Positions 1 through 8,046 of a stretch of 34,062 nt of DNA are shown in pieces; positions within the stretch are counted from its first letter, which is position 1, and every line of letters begins with the position of its first letter. A program made the position numbers and the translations under genes. The notes below the pieces were generated by a model. The model was not told the DNA's origin and did not search any database. It was given only the letters and a program-made list of their open reading frames with translations. Source of the DNA: Rhodospirillaceae bacterium (GTDB lineage: Bacteria > Pseudomonadota > Alphaproteobacteria > UBA828); assembly GCA_018666805.1 (NCBI GenBank), contig JABIXB010000249.1:1-34062 (forward strand), given 5' to 3'.

Positions 1-441
1 CTCCTCCGGCCAGACCGCCTCACCGAGCGCACGATCCGAGAGAATAACCGCGCCGGGCGCCGCCAGCGGGCGCAGCACCGGCCCCAGCCATTCCACCAAC
101 TCAGCATCGCGTTCCACAAACGCACTGCCAATATCGCCGTGAATAAGGGCTGCGGGAGCACCAATGCGCACCAGGGCAGCGGGCAGCGTATCCTTGAAAT
201 CGCCGCGAATCAGATGCGCCTCATCGGGGATGCAATCGGGATGGGCGGCAACATCGCGCTCAAACACATAAATCTCGCGCGCTGGAAAGACCTCGCGCAG
301 ATGGTCATAAGTGCGGCCATTGCCGAGGCCGAGCTCCAATATCGGGCCACTGGTGGCTGTGATCAGCCCCGCCGCCATATTCAGGCAATCGCGCTGCGCC
401 TTGATGCGGCAAATAAATTGATCGAGCCGGCTGCTATCCAT
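1..441 (-). CDS. Class I SAM-dependent methyltransferase, N-terminal part (gene continues off the left edge)
   Basis: The minus-strand frame is open from an ATG at 441 to the window edge, giving 147 codons with no stop. Residues about 33-41 read ILELGLGNGRTYD, the glycine-rich SAM-binding motif I. An acidic strand end follows (YVFERD, motif II region), then a GDF segment and, near the edge, a strand of the PGAVILSDRAL type found late in the Rossmann fold. This supports a class I methyltransferase; the substrate is unknown. The C-terminus lies outside the window. A GTG four codons upstream is an alternative start, and the ATG has only a weak GGGG stretch ahead of it. It is transcribed away from the transporter block on its right. 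Confidence 0.75.
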   Translation of the reverse strand, partial: MDSSRLDQFICRIKAQRDCLNMAAGLITATSGPILELGLGNGRTYDHLREVFPAREIYVFERDVAAHPDCIPDEAHLIRGDFKDTLPAALVRIGAPAALIHGDIGSAFVERDAELVEWLGPVLRPLAAPGAVILSDRALGEAVWPEE

Positions 442-795
442 ATTTTGCCCCACTGGCCGCTTTTTTCGGGCTGGCCTTAAGCCATACTGTAACCAGCCTA
501 AACAGTTATGCCGCAATGATAAACATTGTGCGTAAGGAAGCGCCGGGCGATTGATTTATTCGACCCGTTGGGGCCTGTATGATAGGCTGGACCAGTCCTG
601 ATAGCCGCAAGGTGACGGGGCCAACAGGGTGACAACGAATATAGCGGCCGCAAAATAGGGAGCGGAGTGATGGTGGCGGATCCTGCATATTGCCGGGAGA
701 AGTTTGGCGTGGCCGGAATATTTGGTCTGACGCGCCGCCATGCGCCCTATCCGAGCCGGAATTTCCGCTAGATTCCGCAGCGGAGTTGTAGATTC
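442..795. other. Intergenic region between divergent genes
   Basis: This 354-base stretch separates the left-edge methyltransferase (minus) from the solute-binding protein (plus), so it should hold both promoters. I could not recognise a convincing -35/-10 pair or operator. It holds a 33-codon plus-strand ORF at 670-771 that starts ATG just after a GGAG sequence and encodes CREKFGVAGIFG, but nothing confirms that it is a gene. No repeat, RNA gene or terminator hairpin was seen. Confidence 0.5.
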
Positions 796-2730
796 GTGCC
801 TATCCCGTCTTTCATGCGATTTCGATTGCCAGTCATGACCCTCCCGGCCCTGGCGCTGCTGTTTGCCGCGTTTGGCGGGGCAAGCATCGCGCAAACCGTC
901 CCTTATGTAGAGGCGCCGGTCCTCGAGGCACGGGTCGCGGCGGGTGAACTGCCACCGGTCGCCGAACGCCTGCCAGCCAAGCCGCGACAAGTAATGATGG
1001 ACGGCGAAAACTTAAGCCCCGGCCATTACGGCGGCACCTGGCGCATGCTGATCCACCGCTCCAAGGACGTTAAAATGTTCTCGGTCTATGGCTATGCCCG
1101 CCTGGTAACCTATGGCGAGAATCTCGAGCTGGTGCCCGATATCCTCGCCGATGTGACCAGCGAGGACGAGCGCATCTATACCCTCAAGCTGCGCCAGGGG
1201 CATAAATGGTCCGACGGCCATCCCTTCACGGCAGAGGATTTCCGCTATTATTGGGAAGATGTGGCCAACAATGAAGAGCTCTCACCGGCTGGGCCGCCGC
1301 GCACGCTGCGCGTCAACAATGAGCTGCCGCTGGTGGAAATTCTCGATGAAACCACGGTCCGCTATAGCTGGTCGCAGCCCAATCCAACCTTCCTGCCGGC
1401 TTTGGCAGGTGCGGCGCCACTCTTCATCTACCGCCCAGCGCACTATCTCAAACAATTCCATGACAGTTACAAAAAGAAGAAAAAGAAAAAGAGCGCGCTC
1501 TCGAGCCGGATGATGCGCAACTGGGCGGCGGAGCATAATTCCAAGGACAATCAATATAAATTCGACAATCCGGAGCTGCCGACATTACAGCCCTGGATGA
1601 ACACCACCAAACCCCCGGCAACGCGCTTCGTCGGCCTGCGTAATCCGTATTTTCATCGTGTCGATCCGAATGGCTTGCAGTTGCCCTATATGGACAAAGT
1701 CACCATGACCGTCGCCGACAGCAAATTGATCCCGGCCAAGGTCGGCTCGGGCGAGGTGGATTTGCAGGCGCGCAGTCTCAATTTCAGCGATTACACTTTC
1801 CTGAAAGAGGGCGAGAAGCGGCACAATTATACCGTGCGGTTGTGGCGCACGGCGGGCGGCGCGCGGCTCGCGCTTTATCCCAATCTCAATGTCAGGGACG
1901 ATGCCTGGCGCGGCCTGTTTCGCGATGTCCGCCTGCGCCGCGCCCTATCGCTCGCCATCAACCGGCACGAAATCAATCAGGTGATGTATTACGGCCTCGG
2001 CATCGAGGGCAATAATACGGTGCTGCCCGATAGCCCGCTGTTCGAGCCGAAATACCGCGATGAGTGGGCCTCTTACGACCCCGAATTGGCCAACCAGTTG
2101 ATGGACCAGATCGGCTTGACCGAATATGACGATGACGATTATCGCCTGATGGCGGATGGTCAGCGGCTTGAAATCATCGTCGAGACGGCTGGCGAGGACA
2201 CCGAGCAATCCGATGTGCTCGAACTGGTGCGCGACGCGTGGGCGGTGATCGGCATCAAAATGTACACCAAGCCGTCGCAGCGCGAAGTGTTCCGCAACCG
2301 CATCTATGCCGGTGATTCGCAAATGTCGATCTGGGCCGGTTACGAAAACGCCATGCCGACACCCAATATGAGCCCGGATGAATTTGCGCCAACCCGCCAA
2401 ACCGGCCTGCAATGGCCGAAATGGGGCCAGCATTATGAAACCTCAGGCATGGCCGGCATCGCACCCGAGCTACCCGCTGCGGCGCGGCTGCTCGAGCTGC
2501 ATGAAGAATGGTTCCGTATTGGCAGAGGCCCCGAACGAAAGCGCATCTGGCATGAAATGCTCGACCTGCATGCCGATAACGTGTTTACCATCGGCCTCAT
2601 CAGCGGTGTTTTGCAGCCGGTCGTAGTATCCAATAATTTGCGCAATGTTCCGATCGAAGGCATATACAATTGGAATCCAGGCGCCCATTTAGGCATCTAC
2701 ATGCCTGATACTTTCTGGTTTGATAATTAA
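796..2730 (+). CDS. ABC transporter substrate-binding protein, family 5 (peptide/oligosaccharide type)
   Basis: A 644-residue protein with a signal peptide (hydrophobic core at residues about 13-31, cleavage likely near residue 32) and the SBP_bac_5 fold of Dpp/Opp/Yej-type periplasmic binding proteins. Family hallmarks include an early GGTWR segment, the YTLKLRQGHKWSDGHPFTAEDF stretch, and RDVRLRRALSLAINR in the middle. It would capture an oligopeptide or oligosaccharide in the periplasm for the permeases encoded at 4926-7126. The start is GTG at 796 with GGAG 10 bases upstream; an in-frame ATG at 814 is the alternative. Residues 226-232 are seven consecutive lysines (bases 1471-1491), which is odd for this family. 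The C-terminus is complete. The ligand cannot be inferred. Confidence 0.88.
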   Translation: MPIPSFMRFRLPVMTLPALALLFAAFGGASIAQTVPYVEAPVLEARVAAGELPPVAERLPAKPRQVMMDGENLSPGHYGGTWRMLIHRSKDVKMFSVYGYARLVTYGENLELVPDILADVTSEDERIYTLKLRQGHKWSDGHPFTAEDFRYYWEDVANNEELSPAGPPRTLRVNNELPLVEILDETTVRYSWSQPNPTFLPALAGAAPLFIYRPAHYLKQFHDSYKKKKKKKSALSSRMMRNWAAEHNSKDNQYKFDNPELPTLQPWMNTTKPPATRFVGLRNPYFHRVDPNGLQLPYMDKVTMTVADSKLIPAKVGSGEVDLQARSLNFSDYTFLKEGEKRHNYTVRLWRTAGGARLALYPNLNVRDDAWRGLFRDVRLRRALSLAINRHEINQVMYYGLGIEGNNTVLPDSPLFEPKYRDEWASYDPELANQLMDQIGLTEYDDDDYRLMADGQRLEIIVETAGEDTEQSDVLELVRDAWAVIGIKMYTKPSQREVFRNRIYAGDSQMSIWAGYENAMPTPNMSPDEFAPTRQTGLQWPKWGQHYETSGMAGIAPELPAAARLLELHEEWFRIGRGPERKRIWHEMLDLHADNVFTIGLISGVLQPVVVSNNLRNVPIEGIYNWNPGAHLGIYMPDTFWFDN

Positions 2731-2779
2731 TCATCCGGATGCACAGGGAATTAGTGGGAAGCATGGGGAAGCGAATCAA

Positions 2780-4012
2780 ATGAGCCAAAACAATAGTTCG
2801 CGAATTTTGATTTACAGCCACGACACATTCGGGCTGGGACATCTTCGGCGCTGCCGCGCCATCGCCCACCATTTGGTGGAACAGCACAAGCATCTAACGG
2901 TGCTGATCCTGTCGGGCTCGCCGATTATCGGCAGCTTCGATTTTCGCACCCGCGTGGATTTTGTCCGCGTTCCCGGCGTGATCAAACTGCGCAATGGCGA
3001 GTACACATCGCTCAGCCTGCATATGGATATCGAGGACACGCTGATGCTGCGCTCGTCGATTATCAAACATACAGCGAGCATTTTTGACCCTGACGTTTTC
3101 ATCGTCGACAAGGAGCCGATTGGTCTCAGAGGCGAAGTCAAGGAAACGCTCGAAATGCTGAAAGAGCGCGGCACCCGCCTGATCCTCGGCCTGCGCGACG
3201 TGATGGACGAACCCAATCTCCTTGCCGCCGAATGGCGCACCAAAAATGTGCGCCCCATTCTGGAAGAGCTCTATGACGAGATGTGGGTCTATGGCCTGCC
3301 GCAAATCTGCAATCCACTGGAAAATATGGGCCTCAGCGAAAGAACCCAGCGCAAGATCGTCTATACCGGCTATCTGCCGCGTCAGGTCGGCGCCTCAGCG
3401 GGCCTGCCGGATATGAATATCGTCAAGCGCCCCTATCTGCTGGCGACCACCGGCGGCGGCGGTGACGGCGAGGAAATGGTCGATTGGGTGCTGAGCGCCT
3501 ATGAGACCGATCCGCTGCTGCCCTATCCGGTGCTGCTCGTGCTCGGCCCCTTCATGCAGCCCGAGGCGCGCGCGCGTTTCGCCAAGCGCGCCGCCCAGCT
3601 CGACCGGGTCGATACCATTACCTTCGATCCGCATCTCGAAAGCCTGATGACCCACGCCGCCGGCGTGGTCGCCATGGGCGGCTACAATACATTCTGCGAA
3701 ATCCTGTCGTTCGACAAACGGGCGCTGATCATTCCGCGCGAGAAACCGCGCCTCGAGCAGCGCATCCGTGCCATGAAAGCCAAGGAACTCGGCCTCGCCA
3801 ATGTGCTGTTGGACGATGGCAAGCGCGACCCGGCCAAGATGGCGGCAGCACTGCGTTCCATGCCGAAACAAAACCTGCCTTCCGAGGTGGTGGTGCCGGG
3901 CCTGTTGGAGGGCCTCTATAACGTCAACCGGCGCATGACCCCGTGGCTGCACCGTGCGGGCGAAGCCGGCGGCAACAATAGAACCGTGCATAAATTGATG
4001 GATGAAGCCTAG
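2780..4012 (+). CDS. MurG-like glycosyltransferase (COG4671-type), GT-B fold
   Basis: A 410-residue protein. The N-terminal ILIYSHDTFGLGHLRRC segment matches the glycine-rich nucleotide-sugar transferase start of predicted glycosyltransferases of the COG4671 type. The C-terminal half holds a strand-turn LVLGPFM and the segment GGYNTFCEILSFDKRALIIP, which corresponds to the donor-binding loop of MurG-like GT-B enzymes. The ATG at 2780 has GGGGAAG about 8 bases upstream; an ATG at 2720 is in frame but overlaps the preceding gene and adds an unlikely N-terminus. It starts 49 bases after the solute-binding protein and is followed after 33 bases by a methyltransferase, so all are probably co-transcribed. 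Donor and acceptor are unknown. No signal peptide was seen; it should be cytoplasmic. Confidence 0.75.
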   Translation: MSQNNSSRILIYSHDTFGLGHLRRCRAIAHHLVEQHKHLTVLILSGSPIIGSFDFRTRVDFVRVPGVIKLRNGEYTSLSLHMDIEDTLMLRSSIIKHTASIFDPDVFIVDKEPIGLRGEVKETLEMLKERGTRLILGLRDVMDEPNLLAAEWRTKNVRPILEELYDEMWVYGLPQICNPLENMGLSERTQRKIVYTGYLPRQVGASAGLPDMNIVKRPYLLATTGGGGDGEEMVDWVLSAYETDPLLPYPVLLVLGPFMQPEARARFAKRAAQLDRVDTITFDPHLESLMTHAAGVVAMGGYNTFCEILSFDKRALIIPREKPRLEQRIRAMKAKELGLANVLLDDGKRDPAKMAAALRSMPKQNLPSEVVVPGLLEGLYNVNRRMTPWLHRAGEAGGNNRTVHKLMDEA

Positions 4013-4045
4013 TGTCTCCTCTCATGATTGCGTGGCATTAGAGCG

Positions 4046-4888
4046 ATGACGGAAGTGCGAAGGGCGGATATTTCAGGCGCGAATGGGCAAAAGCCCTCGC
4101 GCGGCCTGCTGCACCAAAGCCTGCGCAAGCTCGCCTTCCGCATGGGATATAATTTTTCACTGCGCAAGATTCCGCAATATGACCGCGAGCGCCGGGCGCT
4201 CAGGGTTCCGCATGACATGGAGCCGGAATTCGTTGCGCTCTACCAACAGGCGCGAAGCTTTACCCTCACTTCGGTCGAGTGCATGTACACGCTGTATCAG
4301 ACGGTGCGCTATTTACAGGCCAACAATGTGCCGGGCGATATGGTTGAATGCGGCGTCTGGCGCGGCGGCTCGTCGATGATGATCGCCCTCACCCTGAAGG
4401 CGCTCGGCGATACCTCGCGCGATATCTATCTCTACGACACCTATGCCGGCATGACCCGGCCCGAGAGCGTCGATGTGCGCAGCCAGGACGGCATGGAGCA
4501 AGTTTCACGCTGGCAGGCATTTGAGCGCGATGGCTACAATGAGTGGGCGCATGCCGCGCTCGACGAAGTGCGCGCCAACATGCGCGCCACCGGCTATCCT
4601 GAAGACAAGCTGCATTTTGTCGAAGGCGAGGTCGAGACGACGATCCCGGCGGCGGCACCCGAACAAATCTCCCTGCTGCGGCTCGATACCGATTGGTACC
4701 GCTCGACCTTGCATGAGCTCAACCACCTCTATCCCAAGCTGGTGCGCCGCGGCGCCTTGATCATCGACGATTATGGCGCCTATGAGGGATCACGGAAGGC
4801 GACGGACGAATATTTCGCTGACCGCTCCAACCCCATCTTTCTCGGCCGTATCGACGAAGCGGCACGTATCGGGTTTAAGAACGAATGA
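4046..4888 (+). CDS. TylF/MycF-type O-methyltransferase
   Basis: A 280-residue protein resembling the macrocin O-methyltransferase (TylF/MycF) family, which are SAM- and metal-dependent sugar O-methyltransferases. Visible hallmarks are GDMVECGVWRGGSSM (SAM-binding motif I), IYLYDTYAGM (the DT-x-x-GM segment), LLRLDTDWYRST (the LDxDxYxST metal-ligand motif) and ALIIDDYG (second acidic pair). Length is usual for the family. ATG at 4046 is preferred; a TTG at 4028 would add six residues, and neither has a strong ribosome binding site. Lying directly behind a glycosyltransferase, it may methylate a sugar added by that enzyme, but this is inference. Confidence 0.85.
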   Translation: MTEVRRADISGANGQKPSRGLLHQSLRKLAFRMGYNFSLRKIPQYDRERRALRVPHDMEPEFVALYQQARSFTLTSVECMYTLYQTVRYLQANNVPGDMVECGVWRGGSSMMIALTLKALGDTSRDIYLYDTYAGMTRPESVDVRSQDGMEQVSRWQAFERDGYNEWAHAALDEVRANMRATGYPEDKLHFVEGEVETTIPAAAPEQISLLRLDTDWYRSTLHELNHLYPKLVRRGALIIDDYGAYEGSRKATDEYFADRSNPIFLGRIDEAARIGFKNE

Positions 4889-4925
4889 TCGTGCACCGTG
4901 ACATAGCGAAAACCTGGGGCCAGCC

Positions 4926-5924
4926 ATGCTGACCTTTATCGTCCGCCGCATGCTGATCATGATCCCGACCATGCTGGCGATCAGCATTCTCACTTTCATC
5001 ATCATCCAGCTGCCGCCGGGCGATTATCTGACCACTTATATTGCCGAGCTGCAGGCCCAGGGCGAAGGCTCCAACGTCGAGAAGATCGAATTTCTGCGCC
5101 AGCAATATGGCCTCGACAAGCCGATGGTCGAGCAATATGGCATTTGGCTGTTGGGCCTGTTGCAAGGCGATATGGGCTATTCGTTCGAATATAATCTGCC
5201 GGTCGACGAGGTTGTCGGCGACCGCCTGCTGCTGACTTTCATCGTCTCCTTCACCACCATCATCTTCACCTGGATCGTGTCCTTTCCGATCGGTGTCTAT
5301 TCCGCCACCCACCAATACAGCGCCGGCGATCACAGCCTGACCTTCCTCGGCTTTCTCGGCCTGGCGACGCCCAATTTTCTGCTCGCCCTGGTTTTGCTCT
5401 ATGTCGCCAATGTGGCGTTCGGCACCTCGATCGGCGGCTTGATGGACCCGGAATATCTCGGCCAGCCGTGGAGCGGCGGCAAGCTGCTTTCGGTGTTGGA
5501 ACATCTCTGGGTACCGGTGCTGGTGATCGGCACCTCGAACACCGCCGGCATGATCCGCCGCTTGCGCGCCAATTTGCTCGACGAACTGCAGAAGCAATAT
5601 GTTGTCACCGGCCGCGCCAAAGGCCTGCCGCCAGGGAAACTGCTGATCAAATATCCGCTGCGCATGGCGCTCAATCCGTTTATTTCCGACATCGGCAATA
5701 TTCTGCCGCAGGTCATATCGGGCGCCGCCATCGTCTCGGTGGTGCTGTCGCTGCCGACCACCGGGCCGATGCTGCTGGATGCGCTCAGGACACAAGATAT
5801 GTATCTCGCCGGCTCGTTCCTGATGTTCATGGCCTTCCTCACCGTGATCGGCGTATTTATCTCCGACATTCTGTTGGCCGTGCTTGATCCGCGCATCCGT
5901 CTCTCCGGCGGCGTCACGCGATGA
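4926..5924 (+). CDS. ABC transporter permease, DppB/OppB type
   Basis: A 332-residue inner-membrane protein. It has an N-terminal first helix (VRRMLIMIPTMLAISILTFI), a periplasmic loop with the family LRQQYGLDKP segment and the GDMGYS motif, then five further hydrophobic helices. The cytoplasmic EAA loop that contacts the ATPase is visible as QYVVTGRAKGLPPGKLLIKYPLR. Its length is typical of DppB/OppB. It overlaps the next permease gene by four bases (ATGA), showing translational coupling. It is 37 bases downstream of the TylF-like gene. Together with the partner permease it forms the channel of a peptide/oligosaccharide importer; the ATPase subunits are not encoded in this window. Confidence 0.9.
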   Translation: MLTFIVRRMLIMIPTMLAISILTFIIIQLPPGDYLTTYIAELQAQGEGSNVEKIEFLRQQYGLDKPMVEQYGIWLLGLLQGDMGYSFEYNLPVDEVVGDRLLLTFIVSFTTIIFTWIVSFPIGVYSATHQYSAGDHSLTFLGFLGLATPNFLLALVLLYVANVAFGTSIGGLMDPEYLGQPWSGGKLLSVLEHLWVPVLVIGTSNTAGMIRRLRANLLDELQKQYVVTGRAKGLPPGKLLIKYPLRMALNPFISDIGNILPQVISGAAIVSVVLSLPTTGPMLLDALRTQDMYLAGSFLMFMAFLTVIGVFISDILLAVLDPRIRLSGGVTR

Positions 5925-7126
5925 GCGAACGAGACCAGAATAACGGTGGCACTGGCGGGGGTGGACCGGAGTCCTCTGGGCCGCTTAAGCATTTCGTCAG
6001 CGACGCGCCCTTCGATCCCTATTCGACCGCCGCCCTCACGCCCGAGCAGGAACGCTTCTACATGGCCTCGCAATGGCAAATGATGTGGTGGAAGCTGAAA
6101 CGCCATCGCATTGCCGTCATTGCCGGCATCTTCCTGTTGGTCCTCTATGGCGTCATCGTCATCGCCGAATTCGTCGCGCCCTACAATCTGCACAGCCGCG
6201 ATGTCGACCATATCTACGCGCCGCCGCAAGCCGTGCAATTGTTCCACGAAGGCGAATTGCGCGCGCCCTTCGTCTACGGCTTCAAATATCACCTCGATAT
6301 GGAGAATTTGCAGCGTATCTATGAGCGCAATACATCTGAAATCCACACCATCCGCTGGTTTTGCCTCGGCGATGAATATAAATTCTGGGGCCTGATACCG
6401 GGGCGCTTCCACTTTGTCTGCCCGGCCGAAGACGGCACCCTGTTCCTGTTCGGTACCGACCGCCTTGGGCGCGATATGTTTTCGCGCGTCATTGCAGGCG
6501 CGCGCATTTCGCTCACCGTCGGCCTGATCGGCATTAGTATTAGTTTTCTCCTCGGCCTCATTCTGGGCGGCATTTCGGGCTATTACGGCGGCTGGGTCGA
6601 TACCATCATCCAGCGCTTTATCGAGATCATCCGCTCCTTCCCCGAACTGCCGCTGTGGATGGCGCTCTCGGCCGCGTTGCCGGTGACCTGGTCGCCAATC
6701 GTGGTTTATTTCGGCATCACAATTATTTTAGGATTGATCGACTGGACCGGCCTTGCGCGCGGTGTGCGCTCGAAGCTCTTGGCGCTCAGGGAAGAGGATT
6801 TCGCCACTGCCGCAATGCTGTTGGGCGCGCGCCCGAGGCGCGTGATCGGCCGCCACCTTATTCCGAGCTTCATGAGCCACCTAATCGCCTCGGCGACACT
6901 CTCGATCCCCTCGATGATCCTGGGTGAGACGGCGCTGTCCTTCCTCGGCCTTGGCCTGCGTCCGCCAATTACCAGTTGGGGCGTTCTCCTCAACGAATCG
7001 CAGAATATCAACGCGGTCGCGCTCTATCCCTGGCTGATGCTGCCGGTGGTGCCGGTTATCCTCGTCGTCCTCGCCTTTAATTTTCTCGGCGACGGCCTGC
7101 GCGACGCCGCCGATCCTTATAAATAG
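5921..7126 (+). CDS. ABC transporter permease, DppC/OppC type, with enlarged periplasmic loop
   Basis: A 401-residue permease. After about 60 cytoplasmic residues there is a first helix (about 65-88), then an unusually long periplasmic stretch of about 95 residues, then the usual FGTDRLGRDMFSRVIAGAR entry into the transmembrane domain with four to five helices. The EAA loop is visible as EEDFATAAMLLGARPRRVIGRHLIP. Typical DppC/OppC proteins are near 300 residues, so the extra length lies in the N-terminal tail and the loop between helix 1 and the GTDxxGRD motif. Longer versions occur in some Yej-like and oligosaccharide systems. Translation is coupled to the upstream permease. The tail is rich in glycine (GGTGGGGPE). 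Confidence 0.88.
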   Translation: MSERDQNNGGTGGGGPESSGPLKHFVSDAPFDPYSTAALTPEQERFYMASQWQMMWWKLKRHRIAVIAGIFLLVLYGVIVIAEFVAPYNLHSRDVDHIYAPPQAVQLFHEGELRAPFVYGFKYHLDMENLQRIYERNTSEIHTIRWFCLGDEYKFWGLIPGRFHFVCPAEDGTLFLFGTDRLGRDMFSRVIAGARISLTVGLIGISISFLLGLILGGISGYYGGWVDTIIQRFIEIIRSFPELPLWMALSAALPVTWSPIVVYFGITIILGLIDWTGLARGVRSKLLALREEDFATAAMLLGARPRRVIGRHLIPSFMSHLIASATLSIPSMILGETALSFLGLGLRPPITSWGVLLNESQNINAVALYPWLMLPVVPVILVVLAFNFLGDGLRDAADPYK

Positions 7127-7242
7127 AGCCGCACACACCGCTTCACACTTTATTGAGCGTTATTGAGCGCTATTTATTGGCGAACAGCACGCAGCAACCT
7201 CATATATCGCTGTAACCTGAATTCATTTTTCGGATTGCAGCC
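7127..7242. repeat. Short intergenic region with a tandem 10-base repeat
   Basis: Between the permease and the cytochrome-like gene the sequence TTATTGAGCG occurs twice in direct tandem (7150-7159 and 7160-7169). No GC-rich hairpin with a T tract is present, so transcription may continue into the next gene. The function of the repeat, if any, is unknown. Confidence 0.45.
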
Positions 7243-7863
7243 ATGATTCGCACGCACCGACTTCTATTTATCGCTCTTGCCCTGATGCTTTTGCCGCTCC
7301 AGGCAATCGCGAATGACGGCGTCCTCGAACGCTGGCCGGAGGGCGGCCATATCCGCATTCACGATCCGCGCGGCCTCTCGCCCGAGGAAGCGGAGAAGAT
7401 TTACGATGCGATGCTCGACCGCATGGTCACCGGCTATGCCAAATCGGGTTTGAACAATATGGACTACCGCGCCTGGCCGCGCTTCAACACCTCGCCCTAT
7501 GTTTCAGACCAGCACGGCGCGCGCTTTGTGAATGTCTATATCAACCAAAACGCCGATCAGTTCTTCACCGCCAGCGATCAGGAGCCGATGCCGATCGGCA
7601 CGATTGTGATCAAGGATTCGATCTCCGCCGTCGAATCGGGCGGCATCTCGCGCGGCCCGCTGTTCGTCATGGAAAAAATGCCGCCCGGCTTCAAGCCTGA
7701 TTTCGGCGATTGGCGCTATTCGATGATTATGCCGAACGGCAAGCTGTTCGGCATCACCGGCGGCCCCGGCAACCGGGCGGTTGAATTTTGCGGCGAATGC
7801 CATCTCCAGGTGGCCGGACGTGATCACCTGTTCGAACTGCCGGAAGAATATTTAAAACGCTAG
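7243..7863 (+). CDS. Cytochrome P460-like secreted c-type heme protein
   Basis: A 206-residue protein with a clear Sec signal peptide (RLLFIALALMLLPLQAIA, cleavage near residue 24). A single heme c motif, C183-G-E-C186-H187, lies near the C-terminus. The middle part has the pattern PIGTIVIKDSI, followed by GPLFVMEKMPPGF and DWRYSMIMPNG, which fits the cytochrome P460/cytochrome c'-beta fold (usually a single C-terminal CxxCH). Known P460 proteins oxidise hydroxylamine or bind NO; a role here is only inferred. It should be periplasmic. It follows the permease genes by 116 bases and may be independent of them. No maturation genes are nearby. Confidence 0.7.
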   Translation: MIRTHRLLFIALALMLLPLQAIANDGVLERWPEGGHIRIHDPRGLSPEEAEKIYDAMLDRMVTGYAKSGLNNMDYRAWPRFNTSPYVSDQHGARFVNVYINQNADQFFTASDQEPMPIGTIVIKDSISAVESGGISRGPLFVMEKMPPGFKPDFGDWRYSMIMPNGKLFGITGGPGNRAVEFCGECHLQVAGRDHLFELPEEYLKR

Positions 7864-7875
7864 AGTTTGCATCTT

Positions 7876-7895
7876 CGGGTCAAATGAATGACCCG
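7876..7895. other. Inverted repeat after the P460-like gene
   Basis: CGGGTCA (7876-7882) and TGACCCG (7889-7895) form a perfect 7-base stem with a 6-base loop, 13 bases behind the stop codon at 7863. No run of T follows, so it is at best a weak terminator or an RNA-stabilising hairpin. Confidence 0.35.
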
Positions 7896-8046
7896 TTGGT
7901 AGTTCCCTCAGACGCCGGGCGAGCGCATCCGCGCTCTTGGCTACCTCGCATAAGCTCGGGCGCGCAGTCGCGCTTGCCACAATGCTGGAGGCATTCTGGG
8001 GGAGTGCCTACGGACAAATCACTTGTGTTGGCTTGCGCACACAATA

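Noticed and set aside
4875-5795. A 306-codon minus-strand open frame opposite the first permease
   Set aside because: The product is Gln/Asp/Arg rich with no fold signal, while the plus strand encodes a clear permease with its EAA loop.
7989-8009. Imperfect hairpin AGGCATTC/GAGTGCCT between convergent genes
   Set aside because: No T tract follows on either strand and one pair is G-T, so it is not called as a terminator.
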